Shown: positions 1 to 9,322 of the stretch, one piece after another | Position numbering within the stretch: position 1 is the first letter of the stretch | How the letters are laid out: each line of letters starts with the position of its first letter | NCBI RefSeq assembly: GCF_002222595.2 | Contig: NZ_CP022413.2 | Location: 822,001 to 886,000 of the forward strand | Source of the DNA: Blautia hansenii DSM 20583 | GTDB lineage: Bacteria > Bacillota > Clostridia > Lachnospirales > Lachnospiraceae | Direction of reading: 5' to 3' | Length of the DNA stretch: 64,000 bases | The notes under the pieces: model-generated | What the model was told of the DNA's origin: nothing | What the model saw: only the letters and a program-made list of their open reading frames with translations | The model's database searches: none | Made by a program: the position numbers and the translations under genes

Positions 1-1
1 T

Positions 2-2074
2 AAGGAACACCCTTCTTATGGGCAGCAGTTTTCTGTATCTTCTTATGAAATTGTCATTCCACAGGACTCTCTGGCAATGGAGAGATATTTAGGTTCGGGA
101 GCTATAAAGGGTATCGGAGCCGCTCTGGCAGCTAGAATTGTGCGTCATTTTGGCGATGATACCTTGCGGATTATTGAAACGGAACCGGAACGTCTGGCAG
201 AGGTAAAAGGCATTAGTGAGCGGAAAGCAAGGGAGATTGCAGAACAGGTAGAAGATAAGGCAGATATGAGAAAGGCAATGATGTTTCTTCAGCAATATGG
301 CATTTCTCAGACTTTAGGCGCTAAAATTTATCAGCAGTATAAACAGGATATGTATCGGATTTTAAAAGAAAATCCATATAAGATGGCAGAGGACATTTCC
401 GGTGTCGGATTTAAAATTGCAGATGAAATCGCAGCACGTATTGGTATTCATACGGACTCAGATTACCGTATTCGAAGCGGTCTTTTATACATATTGCTTC
501 TGGCAACCGCAGAGGGACACGTATATCTTCCAAAAAGGGTTCTGCTGGCAAGAGCAGAAAAGCTTTTGGGTGTTCAGGCTGATTATATGGAAAAACATAT
601 TGTAGATTTGGCTATTGACCGCAAAATTGTAGTGAAGGAAATTACAGACGACTTTACGGACGAAAAAGAGCAGGTTGTCTATGCCAGTCAATATTATCAA
701 ATTGAGCTGCATACAGCTCAGATGCTTCATGAGTTGAATTTAAAGGATACCGTAGATGAAGAGGTAATTGCAGAAAAAATTCGAAGAATTCAAAAAGCAG
801 AAAAAATTGAATTGGATGAGATGCAGCAGCAGGCGATTGCAGAAGCTGTGAAAAATGGCTTGTTGGTGATTACCGGAGGACCGGGAACAGGAAAGACTAC
901 GACGATTAACGGTATTATCCGATATTTTGAAATGGAAGGACTGGATATTTACCTTGCAGCTCCTACCGGAAGAGCAGCGAAACGTATGACGGAAGCTACG
1001 GGATACGAGGCGAAAACCATCCACAGAATGTTAGAACTTACAGGAGCTCCGGAGGAAAAGTCAGGAAGTATTTATTTTGAAAGAAATGCTCAAAATCCTT
1101 TAGAGGCGGATGTAATTATCATTGATGAAATGTCTATGGTAGATATTTTTTTGATGCACGCATTGTTGTCAGCGGTGGTATCGGGAACGAGATTGATTTT
1201 AGTAGGTGATGTAAATCAGCTTCCCAGTGTAGGACCGGGAAGTGTTTTAAAAGATATTATTGCTTCCGGTGAGTTTCCTGTTGTGGAGCTGGTGAAAATT
1301 TTCCGTCAGGCATCGCAAAGCGATATTGTCGTAAACGCCCATAAGATTAATCAGGGAGTACCGGTAAGCTTAGATAATAAAAGTATGGATTTCTTCTTTT
1401 TGAAGAGATATGATGCAAATGTGATTATCAGTGTTGTGATTACTCTTATTCAGAAAAAAATGCCTAAGTTTGTAGATGCAGAGCCTTATGATATACAGGT
1501 GCTGACACCTATGCGAAAAGGGCTTTTAGGCGTGGAGAGGTTAAACGTTATTTTGCAGCAGTATCTTAATCCTCCTTCTAAGGAAAAGAAAGAGAAGGAG
1601 CATGGCAAAGGACTTTTCAGAGAAGGGGACAAGGTCATGCAGATTAAGAATAATTATCAGTTGGAGTGGGAAATCAGAGGTCTTTACGGTATTCCTGTGG
1701 AAAAGGGCGTAGGTGTCTTTAACGGAGATACAGGCATTATAAAAGAAGTCAATACTTTTGCAGAAACGATTACCGTAGAGTTTGATGAGCGAAGATTTGT
1801 GGAATATAGCTTTAAGCAGCTGGAGGAATTAGAGCTTGCTTATGCAATTACCATCCATAAGGCACAGGGAAGCGAATATCCGGCAGTGATTATTCCTCTT
1901 TTGGCAGGACCGAAAATGCTGATGAACCGAAATCTTCTTTATACGGCAGTTACCAGAGCCAGAAAATGTGTGACTTTGGTAGGAGATGAAAAGGTTTTTG
2001 CAGAAATGGAAAATAACAAAATGGAGCAAAGTCGGTATACGACTCTTGATTTGAGAATAAAGGAGAGTCATTGA
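2..2074 (+). CDS. recD2: RecD2-type ATP-dependent DNA helicase, 5' partial
   Basis: SF1B helicase of the RecD2/RecD-like family, which acts in DNA repair without RecBC. The reading frame is open from base 2, through residues reading KEHPSYG..., before the first ATG at 77. The real start therefore lies before the window and the ATG at 77 is internal. Visible in order are helix-hairpin-helix repeats (IKGIG, VKGI, ISGVGFKIADEIA), Walker A GGPGTGKTTT near 874-903, Walker B IIIDEMSMVD near 1117-1146, and a C-terminal AYAITIHKAQGSEYP...VTRARK UvrD-like segment. Only the extreme N-terminal OB-like part is missing. It is translationally coupled to comF: the stop overlaps comF's TTG start. Confidence 0.93.
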   Translation, partial: KEHPSYGQQFSVSSYEIVIPQDSLAMERYLGSGAIKGIGAALAARIVRHFGDDTLRIIETEPERLAEVKGISERKAREIAEQVEDKADMRKAMMFLQQYGISQTLGAKIYQQYKQDMYRILKENPYKMAEDISGVGFKIADEIAARIGIHTDSDYRIRSGLLYILLLATAEGHVYLPKRVLLARAEKLLGVQADYMEKHIVDLAIDRKIVVKEITDDFTDEKEQVVYASQYYQIELHTAQMLHELNLKDTVDEEVIAEKIRRIQKAEKIELDEMQQQAIAEAVKNGLLVITGGPGTGKTTTINGIIRYFEMEGLDIYLAAPTGRAAKRMTEATGYEAKTIHRMLELTGAPEEKSGSIYFERNAQNPLEADVIIIDEMSMVDIFLMHALLSAVVSGTRLILVGDVNQLPSVGPGSVLKDIIASGEFPVVELVKIFRQASQSDIVVNAHKINQGVPVSLDNKSMDFFFLKRYDANVIISVVITLIQKKMPKFVDAEPYDIQVLTPMRKGLLGVERLNVILQQYLNPPSKEKKEKEHGKGLFREGDKVMQIKNNYQLEWEIRGLYGIPVEKGVGVFNGDTGIIKEVNTFAETITVEFDERRFVEYSFKQLEELELAYAITIHKAQGSEYPAVIIPLLAGPKMLMNRNLLYTAVTRARKCVTLVGDEKVFAEMENNKMEQSRYTTLDLRIKESH

Positions 2075-2775
2075 GAAGAAATTTATTTTTAGATATTTTA
2101 TATCCAAGGCACTGTCCCGTCTGTCATGAGATTACAGTGCCTTGGGGAAGAAAAATTTGTGATACATGCAAAGACAAATTAAAGCCCATTTACGGGGCAA
2201 GATGCTTTTGCTGCTCGAAACCGCTTCAAAGGGCAGAGCAGGAATATTGTAAGGATTGCAGAAAAACACGTCAATTTCAACAGGGACTGGGGATTTTTTC
2301 TTACAGTACCCTTCTTCAAAATTCTTTATTTCAGTTAAAATACGGAAAACGTCAAGAATACGGTACGTTCTATGGTGAGTTCGCCGCATACTATTCCAGA
2401 GAAAAAATAGAAAAATGGAAAATAGATATTATTATGCCAATTCCCCTTCATCCTCGCCGATTGGAAAAGCGAGGTTATAATCAGGCAGGTGTGCTTGCCG
2501 AGGCATTGGGAAAGAAGTTGGGGATACCTGTGGATGAAAAAAATTTGAAAAGACGGAAGAATACAAAGCCGCAAAAAGAATTAAATCATCGGGAACGGCA
2601 GAAAAATATGAAAAATGCTTTTATTGTACGAAAAAAATTAAAAGAAGAAAATATACTTTTAGTAGATGACATTTACACAACAGGAAGTACCATAGAAGAA
2701 GCGGCAAAAGAGCTGAAAAAGGCAGGAGCACAAAATATCTTTTTTCTTACAATAGCCATTGGTGCAGATAGCTGA
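2071..2775 (+). CDS. comF: ComF family phosphoribosyltransferase-like protein
   Basis: ComF/GntX family protein of 234 residues; ComF is needed for DNA uptake in competent Firmicutes, though the exact role differs between species. An N-terminal zinc-finger-like region has CxxC pairs (C15/C18, C30/C33 and two more). The C-terminal half carries the PRPP-binding loop ILLVDDIYTTGST. The start is TTG at 2071, inside the TTGA overlap with the recD2 stop, with AGGAGAG at 2061-2067 as ribosome binding site. Coupling of a helicase and ComF fits single-strand DNA handling, but this is inference. Confidence 0.9.
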   Translation: MRRNLFLDILYPRHCPVCHEITVPWGRKICDTCKDKLKPIYGARCFCCSKPLQRAEQEYCKDCRKTRQFQQGLGIFSYSTLLQNSLFQLKYGKRQEYGTFYGEFAAYYSREKIEKWKIDIIMPIPLHPRRLEKRGYNQAGVLAEALGKKLGIPVDEKNLKRRKNTKPQKELNHRERQKNMKNAFIVRKKLKEENILLVDDIYTTGSTIEEAAKELKKAGAQNIFFLTIAIGADS

Positions 2776-2781
2776 AAAGTC

Positions 2782-2811
2782 TTGATTAGGTTCCTTTGAG
2801 TATGCTATAAT
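2782..2811 (+). promoter_or_regulatory. Sigma-A type promoter with extended -10
   Basis: TTGATT at 2782-2787, an 18-base spacer, and TATAAT at 2806-2811 preceded by TGC (extended -10). Transcription would begin near 2818, so translation of the next gene more likely starts at 2865 than at the ATG at 2817. Confidence 0.65.
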
Positions 2812-2864
2812 GCAGTATGTATGATTATAAGTTTTTGAAGAAAAAACAGGAAAAGAGGTATTTT

Positions 2865-3296
2865 ATGCTAAATAATCAGAAAATTAAAAAAATGCATAAA
2901 TTGGCCCTGTACGAGTCAGGAGAAGGAAAGCGCCATTTGGCCATCAGCAATTATTATCGCAGTGATTATATTGGGCTGGCACTGATTAAAAACTTTTTTT
3001 TGACAACAATTGCTTATGGTATACTGCTGCTGATTTATTTTGGATATAACAGTCAATATTTAATGGCGAATATCCATCGGATGAATTTGGCGCTGCTTAT
3101 TATAAAAATTGTTGGCGTGTATTTGATTATGCTTGTGGGATATAGTATTTTGACATATATATACTGCTCTGTAAAATATTCCAGAGCCCAAAAAGGAATA
3201 CAAGAATATTATAAAGGATTAAATCAAATGAAGAAAATGTACGACAGAGAAGAGAAAAGAAACGGAAAAATTTCAGGAAGGAGAGCGCGGTCATGA
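2865..3296 (+). CDS. Small membrane protein upstream of cdaA, unknown function
   Basis: I do not recognise the family. The ATG at 2865 is preferred over 2817 because it has GAGG at 2855-2858 and because the promoter would begin the transcript at about 2818. The product is about 143 residues with two hydrophobic segments (FFLTTIAYGILLLIYFG and LLIIKIVGVYLIMLVGYSIL) and a strongly basic C-terminal tail that predicts a cytoplasmic end. It overlaps the next gene by ATGA, so the two are probably translated together. Position in front of cdaA suggests envelope or c-di-AMP related work, but nothing in the sequence proves that. Confidence 0.75.
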   Translation: MLNNQKIKKMHKLALYESGEGKRHLAISNYYRSDYIGLALIKNFFLTTIAYGILLLIYFGYNSQYLMANIHRMNLALLIIKIVGVYLIMLVGYSILTYIYCSVKYSRAQKGIQEYYKGLNQMKKMYDREEKRNGKISGRRARS

Positions 3297-4324
3297 CAGT
3301 ATTATTAGAGTTAAAACAAAAGATAAAAAGCTTTTACAGTGAACATGATGTGCTGTTACTTTCTATTTTGAAATTTTTATTGGGATTTCTTTTGTTTCAA
3401 GGAATTAATACCAGTTTAGGATTTATGAAACCGTTGGATAATATTTTTGTGGTTTTGATTTTGGCGATTATCTGTGCGGTTCTTCCCATTAACGCAATGA
3501 CGGTACTTGCATGTGTTATGATTATTGCGCATTGCTATGCCATTAGCGTGGAGGTAGCAGGCTTTGCAGGTCTTTTGATTTTGTTGCTGCTTATGTTATT
3601 TTTGAGATTTACATCACAGGATAATCTGGCGCTTGTTTTGACACCCGTAGCTTTTACATTTAAAATTCCTGTGGCAGTACCGATTGGCAGTGGCCTTTTA
3701 AGAGGACCGGCTTGTGCGATACCGGCGTGCTGCGGTGTTGTTTTATATTCTTTCATGCAGGTGGTACAGGAAAAAAGTGCGGTTCTTCAGGGAAAGGAAA
3801 CAGAGACAATTCAAAAACTTCAGGTTTTATTAGACGGACTGATGAAAAATCGGGAAATGTGGATTACAATCGTGGCGTTTATTATTGTATTGATGACAGT
3901 TTATCTGATTTCCAGATGCTCTTTTGATTATTCATGGAGAGTAGCGAACGCGTCTGGTGCAGTGATTTACATAGTTATTATGGTTTTAGGAGGTATGTTC
4001 CTCAGCGTAGATGTTGATATTATGGGAGTAATTTTAGCAGCTGTGTTTTCCGTACTGATTGGACTTGTCATTGAGTTTGCAGTATTGGGCGTGGATTATT
4101 CCAGAAGTGAGCATACACAGTTTGAGGATGATGAATATGTATACTATGTAAAGGCAGTTCCAAAGTCTATTGTGGCACAGAAGGAAAAAAGCATTAAAAA
4201 AATATCGTCTGAATTTGAAAAGAAGGATGCTGCGGAGCAGAAAGAGGCAACTCCTGTGGAACAGGTAAGCGAGGAGAATTTTGATTTTGAAAAGCAGTTA
4301 GAGGAGTCATTGAAGGATTTATAA
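3293..4324 (+). CDS. Polytopic membrane protein upstream of cdaA, unknown function
   Basis: A protein of 343 residues with about seven or eight hydrophobic helices in the first 260 residues and a charged cytoplasmic tail of roughly 85 residues rich in Lys and Glu (KEKSIKKISSEFEKKD...). It starts in the ATGA overlap with the preceding small membrane protein. No transporter or enzyme motif is evident to me. It lies 58 bases before cdaA on the same strand, so it probably shares the cdaA-cdaR transcript. Confidence 0.75.
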   Translation: MTVLLELKQKIKSFYSEHDVLLLSILKFLLGFLLFQGINTSLGFMKPLDNIFVVLILAIICAVLPINAMTVLACVMIIAHCYAISVEVAGFAGLLILLLLMLFLRFTSQDNLALVLTPVAFTFKIPVAVPIGSGLLRGPACAIPACCGVVLYSFMQVVQEKSAVLQGKETETIQKLQVLLDGLMKNREMWITIVAFIIVLMTVYLISRCSFDYSWRVANASGAVIYIVIMVLGGMFLSVDVDIMGVILAAVFSVLIGLVIEFAVLGVDYSRSEHTQFEDDEYVYYVKAVPKSIVAQKEKSIKKISSEFEKKDAAEQKEATPVEQVSEENFDFEKQLEESLKDL

Positions 4325-4382
4325 GTAAACAGAAAATTTAAGAATAAGGGATTAGGAAGTAAGATAAAGGGGAGGTGAAAAA

Positions 4383-5282
4383 ATGAGCAGGTTTTTTGAT
4401 TTTATAGAAAATAATTTCGGTTCAATTTCATCTTTTGATAAAATACAATGGATGGATATTGTGGAGATACTTTTAATCGCAGTTTTTGTATACCAGTTTA
4501 TGCTGTGGATAAGAAATACCAGAGCATATTCACTTTTAAAGGGTATTTTGATTGTGGTACTGTTCATTTTTATAGCATATTTTCTTCAGATGAATACCAT
4601 ATTATGGTTGGTTTATAATGCAGGAGGATATGCAATCACGGCTGTTCTGATTATCTTTCAGCCTGAACTCAGAAAAGCACTGGAAGAGTTAGGACATAAG
4701 AAAATTGTAAGTAGTATTATTCCCTTTGACAGTAGTAAAAATGAAAATGAGGGAAGATATAGTGACAGAACAGTAAATGAAATTGTGCGTGCTACCTTTG
4801 AAATGGCAGAGGTAAAAACAGGGGCATTAATCGTTATAGAAGAGGAAACGGTTCTTAATGAATTTATCAGAACGGGAATTGCATTAGATTCCTTAATCAG
4901 TAGTCAGTTGTTAATTAATATCTTTGAGCATAACACACCTCTTCATGACGGAGCAGTAATTGTAAGGGGAGACAGAATTATCGCAGCTACCTGTTATCTT
5001 CCGCTTTCAGATAATTTAAGCCTGAATAAAAATTTGGGTACAAGACATCGCGCAGGAGTGGGAATTAGTGAAGTCAGTGATTCTTTGACGATTATTGTCT
5101 CAGAAGAAACAGGCAGAGTGTCAGTAGCGAGAAATGGCAAGCTTCAGGTTGGCCTGACAAAGGAAGAATTAAAAGATGTTCTGGTGGAAGAACAGAACAA
5201 AAATAATCAGGAAAAACAGAAGCATAAATCAAAATTGAAGCTGTGGAAGGGATTGGTGAAGAATGAAAAAAAACATGATTAA
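4383..5282 (+). CDS. cdaA: Diadenylate cyclase CdaA (c-di-AMP synthase)
   Basis: Membrane-bound DAC-domain enzyme that joins two ATP into cyclic di-AMP, which controls potassium and osmolyte balance and wall homeostasis in Firmicutes. Three N-terminal hydrophobic helices (about residues 18-90) precede the DAC domain. The signature residues are intact: DGA at 189-191 and RHR at 221-223. Length (299) is normal. The start has AGGGGAGGTG just upstream. It overlaps cdaR by 20 bases, the usual CdaA-CdaR arrangement. The C-terminus is Lys-rich. Confidence 0.96.
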   Translation: MSRFFDFIENNFGSISSFDKIQWMDIVEILLIAVFVYQFMLWIRNTRAYSLLKGILIVVLFIFIAYFLQMNTILWLVYNAGGYAITAVLIIFQPELRKALEELGHKKIVSSIIPFDSSKNENEGRYSDRTVNEIVRATFEMAEVKTGALIVIEEETVLNEFIRTGIALDSLISSQLLINIFEHNTPLHDGAVIVRGDRIIAATCYLPLSDNLSLNKNLGTRHRAGVGISEVSDSLTIIVSEETGRVSVARNGKLQVGLTKEELKDVLVEEQNKNNQEKQKHKSKLKLWKGLVKNEKKHD

Positions 5283-6549
5283 CAAATTTACCCTAAAAGT
5301 TCTTTCACTGATTATTGCGATTTTGATTTGGTTATTGGTTCGAAATGTGGATGATCCAATTGTTGTGCGAACCTTTTATGAAATACCGGTAAGCATTGAA
5401 AACGCCTCTTATTTTGCGGAAAACTTAGAAATTCCATTACTGGTGGATGGAAAGGATACCGTGAAAGTTCGAGTTAAGGGCGCTCGTTCTGTTGTGAGTA
5501 AGCTGAAAAAGGAAGATATCAAGGCTGTCGCAGATATGACACAAATTATTTCAAAAGATACTACACCGATTATGGTGCCTGTGGAGGTTACCGGTACAGG
5601 TATATCAGACTCAGATATTACAGTGAGACCTAGAAATATCCAGGTAGATATTGAAAAACAGAAAAGTGTGGAAAAAACCATTGCTGTCAGCACCGGAGAT
5701 ACACAACCGGATAAGGATTATGAAATCGGGAATTTAAAAGCAAATCCTGAGAAGGTTACGATTTCAGGACCGGAAACCATCATTAATAAAATTGATAAGG
5801 TAGTTGCTTTAATCGATGTGACAGGAAGAAAAGAAAGTAATATAGAAATAAAGTCTCAACTAAAGATATATGATAAAAATCTGGATGAATTGTCACCAAA
5901 ACAGCTGGAATATCTGAATATAAAAGAAATCAGTGATAATACTATCCGAATACAGGCGCAGTTCTGGAAAGTAAAACAGAATGTGAAGATAAAAGCCGAA
6001 TATTCGGGAGAACCGAAGCGTGGCTATGAGGTAGACAGTATTAATCTGGTGCCGGATACAATCAGCGTGGCAGGGACTGATGAGGCTTTAAAGAAGCTGG
6101 AACAGGAAGGCAATACACTGGAAATTCCGGGGAAATATATTGATGTTACAGACAAGACGGGAGATTTTGAACAAAATATTGATTTGAGTGAATTGCTTCC
6201 AGAGGATTTGAAGCTGGTAAGAGATTTGAACAGCTCTGTAATTGCTACGGTAAAAATTCTTCCGTATAACAGCAGGGACTACGAGGTTTCCGTTACTCAG
6301 ATTGAAGCAGATAATAAAGCGGAAGATTTAGATTTGGTATTTCAGGATGAACAGATTACAATTCGTGCAAAAGCAAAAGAGCAGGATTTAGATAGTCTAA
6401 GTGCTGCCAATATACAGGTTCAAATTGATTTGAACGGATACGGAGAAGGGGAATACGAAGTCCCGGTAACTGTTACGCTGCCAGGTGGATATGAGCTGGT
6501 AGAAAGTATCAAAGTAAAGGTGAAATTAGTTCCGGGAGCTGAAAAGTAA
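5263..6549 (+). CDS. cdaR: CdaR/YbbR-domain regulator of diadenylate cyclase
   Basis: YbbR-repeat protein that interacts with and modulates CdaA. There is one N-terminal membrane anchor (FTLKVLSLIIAILIWLLVRN, about residues 8-27) followed by an extracellular region with several YbbR repeats (recurring segments such as VRVKGARSVVSKLKKEDI and VTISGPETIINKIDKVVALIDV). The start overlaps the end of cdaA. Met at 5263 and at 5275 are both possible. In many Firmicutes glmM follows; here an HPr gene follows 28 bases later instead. Confidence 0.93.
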   Translation: MKKNMINKFTLKVLSLIIAILIWLLVRNVDDPIVVRTFYEIPVSIENASYFAENLEIPLLVDGKDTVKVRVKGARSVVSKLKKEDIKAVADMTQIISKDTTPIMVPVEVTGTGISDSDITVRPRNIQVDIEKQKSVEKTIAVSTGDTQPDKDYEIGNLKANPEKVTISGPETIINKIDKVVALIDVTGRKESNIEIKSQLKIYDKNLDELSPKQLEYLNIKEISDNTIRIQAQFWKVKQNVKIKAEYSGEPKRGYEVDSINLVPDTISVAGTDEALKKLEQEGNTLEIPGKYIDVTDKTGDFEQNIDLSELLPEDLKLVRDLNSSVIATVKILPYNSRDYEVSVTQIEADNKAEDLDLVFQDEQITIRAKAKEQDLDSLSAANIQVQIDLNGYGEGEYEVPVTVTLPGGYELVESIKVKVKLVPGAEK

Positions 6550-6577
6550 AGGAACGGGCAGGAAGTGAAAGGGTTGT

Positions 6578-6841
6578 ATGGTTAGTAAAAAGGTAATAAT
6601 AAAAAATCCTACCGGTCTTCATTTAAGACCGGCGGGAGTTCTCTGCAAAGAGGCGATGCAGTTTAAATCGTTGATAACATTTAATTTCCGTGGGGGAACG
6701 GCAAATGCAAAAAGCGTATTGAGCGTTTTAGGCGCTTGTATTAAGTCGGGAACAGAAATTGAATTGGTATGCGAAGGAGAAGATGAAGAGCTTGCATTGA
6801 AAACTCTCGTAGACGCAATAGAAAGCGGTTTAGGGGAATAG
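6578..6841 (+). CDS. HPr family phosphocarrier protein
   Basis: HPr-type protein of 87 residues. The phosphotransferase histidine (GLHLRP, His15) and the regulatory serine in NAKSVLSV (Ser46, target of HPr kinase in Firmicutes) are both present, so it could serve the PTS and carbon catabolite control. It could equally be a Crh-like or secondary HPr, since no ptsI or sugar permease lies nearby. It sits directly after cdaR and is followed at once by a terminator. Confidence 0.9.
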   Translation: MVSKKVIIKNPTGLHLRPAGVLCKEAMQFKSLITFNFRGGTANAKSVLSVLGACIKSGTEIELVCEGEDEELALKTLVDAIESGLGE

Positions 6842-6846
6842 AAAGT

Positions 6847-6883
6847 GAGGACTGTTGCTTGATGAACGCAATGGTCCTCTTTT
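6847..6883 (+). terminator. Rho-independent terminator after HPr gene
   Basis: Stem 6847-6858 (GAGGACTGTTGC) pairs with 6868-6879 (GCAATGGTCCTC), with two G-T pairs and a 9-base loop, then TTTT. It belongs to a recurring GTTGC-containing terminator style in this window. Confidence 0.8.
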
Positions 6884-6910
6884 GTGATAAAAAAGGAAGG
6901 AAAAAGAAAA

Positions 6911-7615
6911 ATGATACATAATAAGATGAAACAAGGGATAAAAGACGGAGTTCCCATAGCAATCGGTTATTTTTCAGTAAGTTTTACTTTTGGTATGCTG
7001 GCAGCCAAAAGCGGTATATCCATATTCCATGCGGTGTTGATTTCTTTGCTTAATTTGACTTCGGCGGGGCAGTTTGCAGGCATGAACGCAATTCTTGCTC
7101 AGGCATCTTTTATGGAAATGGCTTTGACACAGCTTGTTATCAATATAAGATATAGTCTGATGTCCCTTTCCCTGTCTCAGAAGTTAGACAGCAGTGTAAA
7201 AGTGAGAGAACGACTGGCAGTGTCTTATGGAGTGACAGATGAAATCTTTGCAGTGGCAAGCTCCAAGCCGGGAACAATAGGGGCACACTATATGTATGGA
7301 TTAATACTTCTTCCTGTATTGGGGTGGGTAGGAGGAACTTTTGCAGGAGCAGCGGCAGGCTCGCTTCTTCCTGCTGAGATAATCAGTGCGCTGGGAGTTG
7401 CTTTATATGGAATGTTTATTGCCATTGTAGTTCCCGTAGCAGCAGAGCACAAGGAAGTAAAGGTAGTTGTTCTTACAGCCCTTTGTCTGAGTACAGCGCT
7501 TTATTATCTGCCCATAGGAAAGCGGATTTCTTCCGGATTTTCCATGATTATCTGCACCGTGTTTGCAGCCGGCTTAGGCGCCGTTTTATTTCCAATAAAG
7601 GAGGAACAGGAATGA
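6911..7615 (+). CDS. azlC: AzlC family branched-chain amino acid exporter, large subunit
   Basis: AzlC-type membrane protein that, with AzlD, exports branched-chain amino acids or analogues. The ATG at 6911 is chosen over the upstream GTG at 6884 because GGAAGG lies at 6895-6900. The product is 234 residues and starts MIHNKMKQGIKDGVPIAIGYF. The family motif GYFSVSFTFGMLAAKSG and several hydrophobic helices are visible. The stop overlaps azlD by ATGA. Confidence 0.93.
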   Translation: MIHNKMKQGIKDGVPIAIGYFSVSFTFGMLAAKSGISIFHAVLISLLNLTSAGQFAGMNAILAQASFMEMALTQLVINIRYSLMSLSLSQKLDSSVKVRERLAVSYGVTDEIFAVASSKPGTIGAHYMYGLILLPVLGWVGGTFAGAAAGSLLPAEIISALGVALYGMFIAIVVPVAAEHKEVKVVVLTALCLSTALYYLPIGKRISSGFSMIICTVFAAGLGAVLFPIKEEQE

Positions 7616-7917
7616 TATACGCATATATTTTTGTAATGGCAGGAGTCACTTATCTGATTAGGATGTTGCCTCTTACATTGGTGCAAAAGAAGATTACCAA
7701 TGTCTATGTACGTTCGTTTTTATACTATATTCCCTATGCCTGCCTGACTGCAATGACATTTCCGGCTGTTCTCTATGCAGCCAGCTCGCCAATCGCTGCA
7801 TTTTGTGGCTTTATCATGGCTGTATTTATGGGATTAAGAAAGAAAAGCTTGATTGTAGTAGCTTTGTCAGCTTGCACTGTTGTGTTTTTGGTGGAAAGAA
7901 TTGTGGAGTTTTTGTAA
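7612..7917 (+). CDS. azlD: AzlD family branched-chain amino acid exporter, small subunit
   Basis: Four-helix AzlD partner of AzlC, 101 residues from the ATG at 7612, which overlaps the azlC stop and has AAGGAGG at 7600-7606. The characteristic start IYAYIFVMAGVTYLIRMLPL and the segment FLYYIPYACLTAMTFPAVL are present. A longer open frame runs upstream to 7483 but lies inside azlC and has no ribosome binding site. Confidence 0.92.
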   Translation: MIYAYIFVMAGVTYLIRMLPLTLVQKKITNVYVRSFLYYIPYACLTAMTFPAVLYAASSPIAAFCGFIMAVFMGLRKKSLIVVALSACTVVFLVERIVEFL

Positions 7918-7920
7918 AAA

Positions 7921-7974
7921 AATTATGAGGCTGTTTTATGGAGTAATACTTCATAGGACAACCTCATAATTTTT
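7921..7974. terminator. Bidirectional terminator between azlD and D,D-carboxypeptidase
   Basis: Stem ATTATGAGG (7922-7930) pairs with CCTCATAAT (7962-7970), followed by TTTTT on the plus strand and a T-rich run on the minus strand. It closes two convergent genes. Confidence 0.75.
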
Positions 7975-9205
7975 AGCTTTTCTTTTTTCGATTTTGTTTT
8001 CTGATGTGGTATTTTACAATCAGTATAATCATAATGACTGCAAACAAAATTGTCAAAGTTATTATGATAGGCAGAAGCAGTGGGGAAGGAAAAATTGTTT
8101 TTACAGTGCCTATTCGGAACATGGACATATCTGCGGTAATCTGTGTTTCTACGGAAAGAGGAAGCTGCATAGAAGTTCTGTATAGTTCTGTTCCGTTATA
8201 GGACCAAGTACGGGTACGCTGGTTATTTTCATCGCTGTCTGAAACAGAAAGTGCATCGGCAGTGACTGCTTTTGGCAGAATGACGTTTCCTGCCGGTGTG
8301 GTTTTGTCCATCCAGTAAAGGGATTGGCTATGGAAATTGTCAAATCCATAGTCAAAAAGTGTTCTGGTATCGGTGAAGCGTTCGTCATTTTCAGAACGAA
8401 GAACCACACAAATCAAGGTCATATCTTCTCTGGAGGCAGCGGTAACTAAAGTGTTTCTGGCTGCTTCTGTATGTCCGGTTTTACCTGCAATAGCTCCTTC
8501 GTAATAATATTTTCCGTCAACCAGAAGCGCATTATGATTTTCCATATTTCTGGAGGCAGCAGTTTTATTCGTAGGAGGAATAGTATATTTGGCAGCTCCT
8601 GCGATTTTACAGAAAGCTTCATTTTTTACAGCCTCCCGAAGAATAAGCGCCAAGTCATAAGCTGTTGTATAATGATTAGGATCGGGCAATCCGTTGGCAT
8701 TGACGAAGTGCGTGTTAGTACAGCCAATTTCGGCGGCTTTGGCATTCATCATAGCCGTGAAATTCTCCACAGAACCGGCTACTTCCACAGCCATTTGCGT
8801 ACAAACTTCATTGGCAGAAGCCAACATAATAGCATAAAGACATTGCTCTACGGTAAGAACTTCACCAACCTGTGCATTAATGGTGGAATTTCCCGGAGCT
8901 AGGTCAGGGAGAATAATGTCGGTAAAAGTAATATTTTTGTTTAAATCCGGTATGTTTTCCAGTATAATGAGAGCTGTCATTACTTTTGTAGTGCTTGCCG
9001 GATAGCGTATTTCATTCATAGATTTATCAAAAAGCACCTGTCCGGAGGAAGCCTCCATAAGGACACCGGATGCACTGGAAATCTCAGGAGCAGAAGGCCA
9101 TCCGGAGGGGAAATCCTGAGCACTGACAGATAAAGGTGATAAAAGACATAACAGCAAGGAAAAGACGGATAGTAATAGTTTTTGTATTTGTTTTTTATAA
9201 CGCAA
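7973..9205 (-). CDS. D-alanyl-D-alanine carboxypeptidase (DacA/DacF, penicillin-binding protein 5 type)
   Basis: Serine peptidase S11 that trims the terminal D-Ala of peptidoglycan stem peptides outside the membrane. The start is taken as TTG at 9205 because AAGGAGG lies 8 bases before it; the ATG starts further upstream lack such a site. A signal peptide follows (KLLLSVFSLLLCLLSPLSVSA). With this numbering the catalytic motifs are SxxK (S71-K74, STTK), SxN (S130-N132, SAN) and KTG (242-244). The C-terminus adds a membrane anchor (LLLPIIITLTILFAVIMIIL) and a basic tail. The upstream minus-strand promoter has TGCTATACT. Confidence 0.93.
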   Translation of the reverse strand: MRYKKQIQKLLLSVFSLLLCLLSPLSVSAQDFPSGWPSAPEISSASGVLMEASSGQVLFDKSMNEIRYPASTTKVMTALIILENIPDLNKNITFTDIILPDLAPGNSTINAQVGEVLTVEQCLYAIMLASANEVCTQMAVEVAGSVENFTAMMNAKAAEIGCTNTHFVNANGLPDPNHYTTAYDLALILREAVKNEAFCKIAGAAKYTIPPTNKTAASRNMENHNALLVDGKYYYEGAIAGKTGHTEAARNTLVTAASREDMTLICVVLRSENDERFTDTRTLFDYGFDNFHSQSLYWMDKTTPAGNVILPKAVTADALSVSDSDENNQRTRTWSYNGTELYRTSMQLPLSVETQITADMSMFRIGTVKTIFPSPLLLPIIITLTILFAVIMIILIVKYHIRKQNRKKKS

Positions 9206-9322
9206 GTGAAATCCCTCCTTCTTTCTAATCATATATAGTATAGCATACACGGGGATTTCTTGAAATAAAAAATAAAAAGGAAAAGGCGGTTTTTCACTTT
9301 TTATTTTCTTTTTTATCACAAT

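Noticed and set aside
2817..2864. ATG 2817 as start of the small membrane protein
   Set aside because: It would lie at the predicted transcription start and has no ribosome binding site; ATG 2865 is better.
8471..8902. Open frame of 143 codons antisense to the D,D-carboxypeptidase
   Set aside because: Lies wholly opposite a well-supported gene, has no family resemblance and no ribosome binding site.
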